DNA from: Methanobacteriota archaeon
Lineage (GTDB): Archaea; Thermoplasmatota; Poseidoniia; Poseidoniales; Thalassarchaeaceae
Reading direction: 5' to 3'
Length of the DNA: 10,515 nt
Assembly: GCA_002719615.1 (NCBI GenBank)
Contig: PBHZ01000009.1
Location: 24,116-34,630 of the forward strand
The position numbers and the translations under genes are program-made. Of this stretch, positions 5,592-10,515 are shown one piece after another. Below the pieces are notes generated by a model that made no database searches, was not told where the DNA came from, and was given only the letters and a program-made list of their open reading frames with translations. Numbering within the stretch: position 1 is the first letter of the stretch; the number at the start of each line of letters is the position of its first letter.

Positions 5592-6320
5592 ATGAATCTT
5601 TTACTTTCAAGTGGAGGAAATAGTTCTTTAACTGAAGAACAAATAGTAGAATTACACACACAAATAAATAATTTATTTAAAGGAGTTAAAAGAGTTCTTT
5701 TCATCTCATATGCTCAAAAAAAACAAAAAGAATATACAAATATAATCAGAGAAAAGTGGTGGCCGTTGAAAGATGTTGAATTAATCGGTATCGAAGAATT
5801 TGAAAATCCAGAAGAGGCCATAATAAATTCTGAAGGGATATATGTTGGAGGAGGGAATACTTTTCTCTTAACAAAAAAACTACAAGAAAAAAATCTTATT
5901 AATTCATTGAGAAATATTGTAATGAATGGAGTTCCCTACATGGGAGTTAGTGCAGGAACTAATATTGCCTGTCCTAGCATGATGACAACGAATGATATGC
6001 CAGTAGTTATGCCCAAAACATTTCAAACATTGGGCTTGATAAATTTTCAGATAAATACTCATTACCATGAAGGAAATATTTGGTGTAAAGAGGGAGAGAG
6101 ATTTAAGATGCATAGAGGAGAAACACGCGCTAAAAGAATCTCTGAGTTTCATCAATTTAATGATTTACCAGTTTTAGGGCTTTATGAAGGGTCTATAATC
6201 AGGTGGAAAGATGAAAGTGGTCAATTATTGATAGGAAATGCTAGCATATTTATTCCAAATAAAGCACTAAAAAAGATAGTTATTGGAACAATTATCGACA
6301 AAAATCTCAATGTATTGTAG
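5592..6320 (+). CDS. pepE: Alpha-aspartyl dipeptidase, peptidase family S51 (PepE)
   Basis: PepE cleaves dipeptides with N-terminal aspartate in the cytoplasm. The 242-residue protein follows the bacterial enzyme through its length: MNLLLSSGG start, YVGGGNTF, YMGVSAGTNIACP with the nucleophile in G-x-S-A-G, TTNDMPVV, INTHY, RGETRAKRI and LYEGS. Counting from the ATG at 5592, the nucleophile is Ser120 and the motif His is His157, the same numbers I recall for the Salmonella enzyme; the third residue is probably Glu199 in LYEGS, shifted by an insertion of about 8 residues after His157. An in-frame TTG at 5580 overlaps the PAC2 stop, but GAGTGAT (5582-5588) is placed to serve the ATG. It is the last gene of the cluster, 8 bp after PAC2, and converges on the radical SAM gene with a 3-bp gap. 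Confidence 0.93.
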   Translation: MNLLLSSGGNSSLTEEQIVELHTQINNLFKGVKRVLFISYAQKKQKEYTNIIREKWWPLKDVELIGIEEFENPEEAIINSEGIYVGGGNTFLLTKKLQEKNLINSLRNIVMNGVPYMGVSAGTNIACPSMMTTNDMPVVMPKTFQTLGLINFQINTHYHEGNIWCKEGERFKMHRGETRAKRISEFHQFNDLPVLGLYEGSIIRWKDESGQLLIGNASIFIPNKALKKIVIGTIIDKNLNVL

Positions 6321-6323
6321 AGA

Positions 6324-8105
6324 TTATTGAACATTAAATATCTTCTCTGCATCTGGAGGAATATTTACTCCAGAAGAAGTAAAGGCATCAGAAAGAGATT
6401 GGAAGGAAAAATCATTATCTCTAAATTTCTTTGCCCTATTGCTAACTATCTTCCATGCGCCTTTGTTTCCTATTCCTGGGACTGCAGAAATTTGATTTTC
6501 AGTAGCCTTATTAATGTTTAAATTGATTTCAACACCAGAAATACTCCGCATACCATGACCAGTTATCAGAATATCAGACTCTGTTTCAAGAGGAATTCGA
6601 TAAGGAACTCCAACAAGTATTGGATAAGCACCTATTTGACGACCAAATGTTAATCCTGATTTACCATATATGGAAATATCAAGATTTTGATTATTATCTA
6701 CCTGCTTAGGATCGCGTATACGGCTATCATGAGATTCCCACCATACATTTCTCAAAATTGAACCCAATGGAAAAATTTCTTCTAAAAGTGGTTTATCTAT
6801 CTCTTTTCGTACTTTTTGCTTGAAATTATTAAATGATTGCTTAGATATTTCCTGAAATCCAAGGCCTTCTACTTGTCTGATATTAATTCTACGTACCCAT
6901 AATTTATTCGAACGTAATTTGTTCAATAGATCAAGATTCATTTGATAAGTAGCCTCAGTTTCTCCATTAAGTCCTGCTATGAAATTTAAACCCGGCAATA
7001 ATCTTGGAAGACCTCGTGGACCTCTTTCTCTTCCAAAATTATTGATATGTCTGATTGCTGTTATTAATTGATCTGTATTACAATTGAGCCAGTTTTTTTC
7101 ATGGACTTTTGGATCGGCAGATTCCAGGCCAAAAGATAGTACTGCGCCATCAGAAAGATATTCGACCAATCCTTTGGTAATCTCGGAAGATACTTCTATA
7201 TTCTCGGCAATAATTGAAGGGTTGGCGTTATCAACATGTAATATCTCAAGTTTTTCATTATTCCTTAATTCGGATAAAATATTTAAAATTGGAGAAGGAT
7301 TAGGTATCGGGTATTCTAATTCTTTAACGCCTTCTGCCTTATACGTATAAATATCAGTAGCACCACCTAATCTTATATTTCTAACTCCGGATTCTATGGC
7401 AGAATATACTTCATCCAATACATCTTTTTCCTCTCTCCAGATAGGTATACCTTTTTTCGGTTCTATACAAAATTTACACCCTCTCTTAAACCGAACACAA
7501 CCTTGATATAATTCTACTTCGTATACCAAAGGGCCATTGCGTCCATCAGATGTGAATAAATCAGGATGATTAGTTACAGATTTAGAAGAAGAGCCATGTC
7601 GAGCCCAATTAGACCATTGGTCAGAAGAACGTTTCTTATTTTTCCAAATATTAGTTGAAAGAAAATAATCCAGTGAAGCATCGGTATCTTGTACTGCACA
7701 AAATAAATTCCTGCGTAAAGGAGTCCATCCTTCATACCTCCAATGTCGTATTGCCCATCCTCCACAAAGTACTGGCTGTTCACTTGGGAAAATAGACAGA
7801 AATTGGTCTAATTCTGGCCTGCTTATAGGAGTCCCTCTAATGTATTTCCCTGGAACGATAGCTCCTGCAAGAATAACAAGACCATCTAAATTTGATAAAT
7901 ACTGCTTCAATTCCAATCTACTATTGAGATTAGATAATTTATGTTTATATTGTATTCGCCATTGATCGATAGTCATGTAAGTGTATGGAATTTTTCTAGA
8001 TTCTAAAACGCCGCAAATATATCTTATGTGAAATCCCAAATAATTGGGGACTCCAAATGCAGCAGGTTCGTCTTCATATCCATCTATTACTAGCCAACCC
8101 TCCAT
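6324..8105 (-). CDS. Radical SAM protein with C-terminal helix-hairpin-helix (COG1031-like)
   Basis: This 593-residue protein resembles the archaeal radical SAM family COG1031, of unknown reaction. The N-terminal part (residues 1-160) has the conserved opening LVIDGYEDEPAAFGVP and looks like a nucleotide- or cobalamin-binding-like Rossmann region, although no B12 His motif is evident. The SAM/Fe-S cysteines are in GCVRFKRGCKFCIEP: Cys203, Cys210 and Cys213, a CX6CX2C spacing in place of the usual CX3CX2C. IRLGGATDIY and LSFGLESADP are later barrel strands. The C-terminal NKATENQISAVPGIGNKGAWKI (about 532-553) is a helix-hairpin-helix, normally a nucleic-acid contact. The ATG at 8105 was chosen because it gives the family's opening; a longer version from 8231 would overlap the csl4 end by 74 bp and add 42 non-family residues. 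It lies 52 bp downstream of csl4. Confidence 0.88.
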   Translation of the reverse strand: MEGWLVIDGYEDEPAAFGVPNYLGFHIRYICGVLESRKIPYTYMTIDQWRIQYKHKLSNLNSRLELKQYLSNLDGLVILAGAIVPGKYIRGTPISRPELDQFLSIFPSEQPVLCGGWAIRHWRYEGWTPLRRNLFCAVQDTDASLDYFLSTNIWKNKKRSSDQWSNWARHGSSSKSVTNHPDLFTSDGRNGPLVYEVELYQGCVRFKRGCKFCIEPKKGIPIWREEKDVLDEVYSAIESGVRNIRLGGATDIYTYKAEGVKELEYPIPNPSPILNILSELRNNEKLEILHVDNANPSIIAENIEVSSEITKGLVEYLSDGAVLSFGLESADPKVHEKNWLNCNTDQLITAIRHINNFGRERGPRGLPRLLPGLNFIAGLNGETEATYQMNLDLLNKLRSNKLWVRRINIRQVEGLGFQEISKQSFNNFKQKVRKEIDKPLLEEIFPLGSILRNVWWESHDSRIRDPKQVDNNQNLDISIYGKSGLTFGRQIGAYPILVGVPYRIPLETESDILITGHGMRSISGVEINLNINKATENQISAVPGIGNKGAWKIVSNRAKKFRDNDFSFQSLSDAFTSSGVNIPPDAEKIFNVQ

Positions 8106-8157
8106 GATTAAACAAAACCTTCGGAATCGTATCAAGGACTTCACGTCTTCGTAACAA

Positions 8158-9411
8158 TTACTTCCTGTTACGGTTTTTACGATTTCTTGAGGAATCTTGT
8201 CTGGACTCTTGTATAGAGATTTTTCGACCATTTAATTCCTTATTTTTTAATTTGGAGATTGCCTTTTTCCCGTCTTTAATATTCTGGAATGTTACAAAGG
8301 CGAAACCTTTTGATTTGCCCGTTTCTCTATCAGATGCTATGTGTAAATCCTTTATTTCTCCAAATGGAGAGAAGATTTTGGTCAACTCATCTTCAGTAAT
8401 CTCATAATCTAAACTTGCCACAAATAATTTAATTCCTGCTTCTTCAGATAATTTCGATCTAGCTTTCATAAGTATCTCTCGTTCTTTTGATAGTTCATCT
8501 TTTGACGCTTTACCTTCTTTTACTTTAGACATGCAATCTCTACAGCGAATTGGTTTTCCGGGAGTCGGGACGAAAGGAACTTCTGTTTTTACATTACATA
8601 AAGTGCATTTTGTAGGGTGCATAGTTCTCTTTGGTCGACTATTTGAAAAATTATCCCTATTTTCTTTGGTGATTTCCGGTTTTTTATGTGAAATTCCACG
8701 ACGAAAATCGGCCATAGGAGAAAGATATGGTCGTGCACCATCATGACCGAGAATTGTATCAGCAGAAGGTGACCATCTCTCTCCTGCTCTATTTAGAGAA
8801 GAAATATTATCATCATTTTTTATAGTAAAACCGATACCATAATCAGAGGAAAGAACTCTGTAACCAGTATAATCACATCTAATACATTTGACATTGAAAT
8901 CTATTTTTGTATCATTTGTATGCAAGTCTAAACCGCATACAGGGCAGAGGGCATGTAAAACTCCTAAATTCTTATCGCCCTTTGTTGAGGCTTTTAGTAT
9001 TGGATCGTTATCAATAATTTTGGCTCTGATGATATCTCTTAATCTCATTGTATCTCCTGCAGAAGGAATAAAACGATCAACTAACTCTGTTATGTAGATA
9101 TCAGCAAATTGAGATAAAGCCGGTACGTCTCTATGTCCTGAATTTGTATTTTCGATATGTAGAATTTTTATTTCTGCAGTTTTGGGATTTAATTTGTTTA
9201 CTTGGCCTATGAATACATCTCCAATATCTGGTGTATTTATTTGTGGCCTGTCTGGAATTAAATTAAGCATACCATCGTTAATTTCTAGGATTCCGGAAAA
9301 CGAGGCAATAACTCCATTATCGCCTTCATATAATCCATCTCCAACTTCTACTCCTTCTGGCATCATGACAGGAGTTCCGGGAGAAACGAAGTCTCCAGGG
9401 CTGGCAAGCAT
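8158..9411 (-). CDS. csl4: Exosome cap protein Csl4 fused to a CxxC/CxxC module and an RRM domain
   Basis: Csl4 is an RNA-binding cap subunit of the archaeal exosome, which degrades and tails RNA. Archaeal Csl4 is usually about 180-200 residues; this continuous frame has 417. Residues 1-60 are the Csl4 N-terminal domain (GDFVSPGTP, LYEGDNGVIAS), about 62-145 the S1 domain (IGDVFIGQVNKL, LRDIIRAKI), and about 150-185 the zinc ribbon with Cys156, Cys159, Cys176 and Cys179. A polar linker leads to a second zinc module, Cys269, Cys272, Cys290 and Cys293, around VPFVPTPGKPIRC. Residues 327-403 form an RRM with RNP2 LFVASL (329-334) and RNP1 KGFAFVTF (368-375), then a short basic Arg/Lys/Asn tail. 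The ATG at 9411 is the first possible start after an in-frame stop; no ribosome binding site is seen. It is 55 bp downstream of the methylase gene. Confidence 0.94.
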   Translation of the reverse strand: MLASPGDFVSPGTPVMMPEGVEVGDGLYEGDNGVIASFSGILEINDGMLNLIPDRPQINTPDIGDVFIGQVNKLNPKTAEIKILHIENTNSGHRDVPALSQFADIYITELVDRFIPSAGDTMRLRDIIRAKIIDNDPILKASTKGDKNLGVLHALCPVCGLDLHTNDTKIDFNVKCIRCDYTGYRVLSSDYGIGFTIKNDDNISSLNRAGERWSPSADTILGHDGARPYLSPMADFRRGISHKKPEITKENRDNFSNSRPKRTMHPTKCTLCNVKTEVPFVPTPGKPIRCRDCMSKVKEGKASKDELSKEREILMKARSKLSEEAGIKLFVASLDYEITEDELTKIFSPFGEIKDLHIASDRETGKSKGFAFVTFQNIKDGKKAISKLKNKELNGRKISIQESRQDSSRNRKNRNRK

Positions 9412-9466
9412 GCCGCTGGGGAGATATAATCATCTATGAACAACACGGTCTATTATTTGAGTTCAA

Positions 9467-10081
9467 TTAATCAGGGGAAACACGCCAAAAACCTGCTCTG
9501 GTACTATCTCTTTGGCGGTTATGGTGATTGTATGTCGCAGGAAGAGAGAAGTCGGCTTCACCATATTTCTCAACTGTCCATCCTTTATTTTGGAAAAAGC
9601 TAGATATGTGTGTAGCTCGATAATTGTGCAGTATGTGAGCAATCTTGTGATTACTCAAAATTGATTGCAGAAATGGCTTATCTGCCTTTTCTTTCTGACG
9701 CCCCCAAGGAGGATTAGTGATGATAATATCAGTATCAAGAACAGGGATATTAGATTGTTCAATGTGCAAATTACGTACTTCAGAACGATTTTTAAGCCCT
9801 AATAGTGAAATATTATTGTTTAGTATTTCACACGCTTTAGGATCGGATTCTATGAAAATTACTTTTTCTGCGCCTAATAGTAGTGCTCCAATACCAAGAA
9901 TTCCATTACCTGCCCCTAAATCAGATACTTTGCAACCCTTCTTTAAATCACCAAATGCAATTAAATCAGATAGCCACTTTGCTGCCAAGTCTCCATCTAT
10001 ACTGTATTGTTCTAAATCAACATTTTTCAAATGATGCTGTTCCAAATTTGAGAGATTCATGGCCAACTTACGAATCTTCAT
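9467..10081 (-). CDS. METTL5-like RNA N6-adenine methylase (COG2263)
   Basis: A 204-residue class I SAM-dependent methyltransferase of the archaeal COG2263 / eukaryotic METTL5 group. In eukaryotes METTL5 with Trm112 methylates one adenine of 18S rRNA; the archaeal relative is expected to act on RNA, probably rRNA. Visible marks, numbered from the ATG at 10081, are the family N-terminal LEQY (23-26), SAM motif I DLGAGNGILG (54-63), the acidic strand end FIESD (76-80) and the catalytic NPPW (123-126), where most relatives have NPPF, followed by GRQKEKADKPFL. Near the C-terminus, LPATYNHHN resembles the family's LPxTYxFH. The ATG at 10081 fits the family start; an in-frame TTG at 10093 would add four residues. 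It lies between asd and csl4, and methylase-csl4 linkage is common in archaea. Confidence 0.93.
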   Translation of the reverse strand: MKIRKLAMNLSNLEQHHLKNVDLEQYSIDGDLAAKWLSDLIAFGDLKKGCKVSDLGAGNGILGIGALLLGAEKVIFIESDPKACEILNNNISLLGLKNRSEVRNLHIEQSNIPVLDTDIIITNPPWGRQKEKADKPFLQSILSNHKIAHILHNYRATHISSFFQNKGWTVEKYGEADFSLPATYNHHNRQRDSTRAGFWRVSPD

Positions 10082-10119
10082 ACTAACGTCCAAAGAGTAT
10101 TAACGTTTGAAATTCATCT

Positions 10120-10125
10120 AAAAAA
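10120..10125 (-). terminator. Possible U-tract terminator after asd
   Basis: Six A residues on the plus strand give UUUUUU in the minus-strand transcript directly after the asd stop codon. Archaeal RNA polymerase commonly stops at such U-tracts. The run is short, the region is AT-rich and only 44 bp separate asd from the methylase gene, so readthrough is equally possible. Confidence 0.25.
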
Positions 10126-10515
10126 TCAGAAAACTAATTCATTTAATGAGGTATTGTTGTCATGTATTATCCCATCAGCAAGAAGGAGTTCGGCCATTAA
10201 AACTCCAGAGCCGGCCGCTCCTTTAATGGTATTTTCAGAGGCTAACTTAAATCTTAATTTTTTAGAAGAGATTTCAATCTCACCGATTGCAACTGACATA
10301 GCAGAACATAAGTCAGTACTTGGTTTTCTAGATTTCGAACCGACCCACCTATGAGAATTGGTATCTAGTTTGCCATCTATGAAAACAAATGAATGCATAG
10401 GAGCAGAGGGCAGTTTTAATTTCTGAATCTTAGTAGTATAACCTGACCATAAATTAATTATTTTATGTGCGCTAACATCATTATCGAAAGTGATTTCTAT
10501 TTCAGCTGAGTGGCC
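10126..10515 (-). CDS. asd: Aspartate-semialdehyde dehydrogenase, C-terminal part
   Basis: The frame is open from the window edge to TGA and encodes the last 129 residues of ASADH, which makes aspartate semialdehyde from aspartyl phosphate with NADPH for threonine, methionine and lysine synthesis. The partial protein opens with GHSAEIEI; in the archaeal/fungal-type enzymes this G-H holds the catalytic base His. Further on are LPSAP, DLCSAMSVAIGEIE and the near C-terminal NTIKGAAGSGVLMAELL, which matches the family's R/KGAAGxxxLxAELL dimer-interface helix. The nucleophile Cys and the NADPH domain lie beyond the edge. The gene leads the minus-strand block, 44 bp before the methylase gene. Confidence 0.94.
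   Translation of the reverse strand, partial: GHSAEIEITFDNDVSAHKIINLWSGYTTKIQKLKLPSAPMHSFVFIDGKLDTNSHRWVGSKSRKPSTDLCSAMSVAIGEIEISSKKLRFKLASENTIKGAAGSGVLMAELLLADGIIHDNNTSLNELVF

Noticed and set aside
8106..8231. Longer N-terminus for the radical SAM protein (ATG at 8231)
   Set aside because: It would overlap the csl4-RRM end by 74 bp and add 42 residues unlike the family, whose members open with the segment that follows the ATG at 8105.
9717..10034. 105-codon open frame on the plus strand
   Set aside because: It is the mirror of the METTL5-like methylase, which carries clear SAM and NPPW motifs.
1..10515. CRISPR arrays, insertion sequences, phage genes or att sites
   Set aside because: No spaced direct repeats, terminal inverted repeats, transposase or integrase frames were seen on either strand.

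Overview
The window is gene-dense, AT-rich archaeal chromosome. The archaeal assignment is secure: it carries ribosomal proteins eL37, eL42/L44e and eS27, the alpha subunit of initiation factor aIF2, Nop10, a PAC2-family proteasome assembly chaperone, the exosome cap protein Csl4 and a METTL5-like RNA methylase. Several metabolic genes look bacterial in type (an E. coli-class PurF, a PepE dipeptidase) and there is an electron transfer flavoprotein alpha subunit. That mix, together with low GC, suggests a mesophilic uncultivated euryarchaeon, perhaps of the marine group II/III (Poseidoniales-like, Thermoplasmatota) kind. This placement is inference. No mobile element, tRNA, rRNA or CRISPR array is visible.

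Layout. (1) 1-441, plus strand: C-terminal end of etfA. It converges, with 3 bp between stop codons, on (2) 445-3173, minus strand: two small membrane proteins of unknown function (stop/start overlap of 11 bp), then rpl37e, then purF. (3) 3280-6320, plus strand: rpl44e - rps27e - aIF2alpha - nop10 - PAC2 - pepE. The first five are a classic archaeal translation/ribosome-biogenesis/proteasome cluster, and pepE looks like an addition. (4) 6324-10515, minus strand, read from the right edge: asd (C-terminal part), a METTL5-like methylase, a Csl4 protein extended by a second zinc-knuckle module and an RRM domain, and a radical SAM protein with a C-terminal helix-hairpin-helix. Blocks 3 and 4 also converge with only 3 bp between stops.

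How the genes fit together. Block 3 joins ribosome components, translation initiation (aIF2alpha), pseudouridylation/ribosome assembly (Nop10) and proteasome assembly (PAC2, whose C-terminus Phe-Tyr-Val fits the proteasome-docking HbYX motif), followed by a dipeptidase that could act at the end of protein breakdown. Block 4 joins RNA modification and RNA decay. The most unusual item is the Csl4-RRM fusion, because RRM domains are uncommon in archaea and a fused one would give the exosome cap an extra RNA-binding arm. Other points worth a second look are the loss of three of four zinc cysteines in L44e, a bacterial-class PurF beside rpl37e, the spaced CX6CX2C motif of the radical SAM protein, and a small hairpin that could mask the aIF2alpha ribosome binding site.
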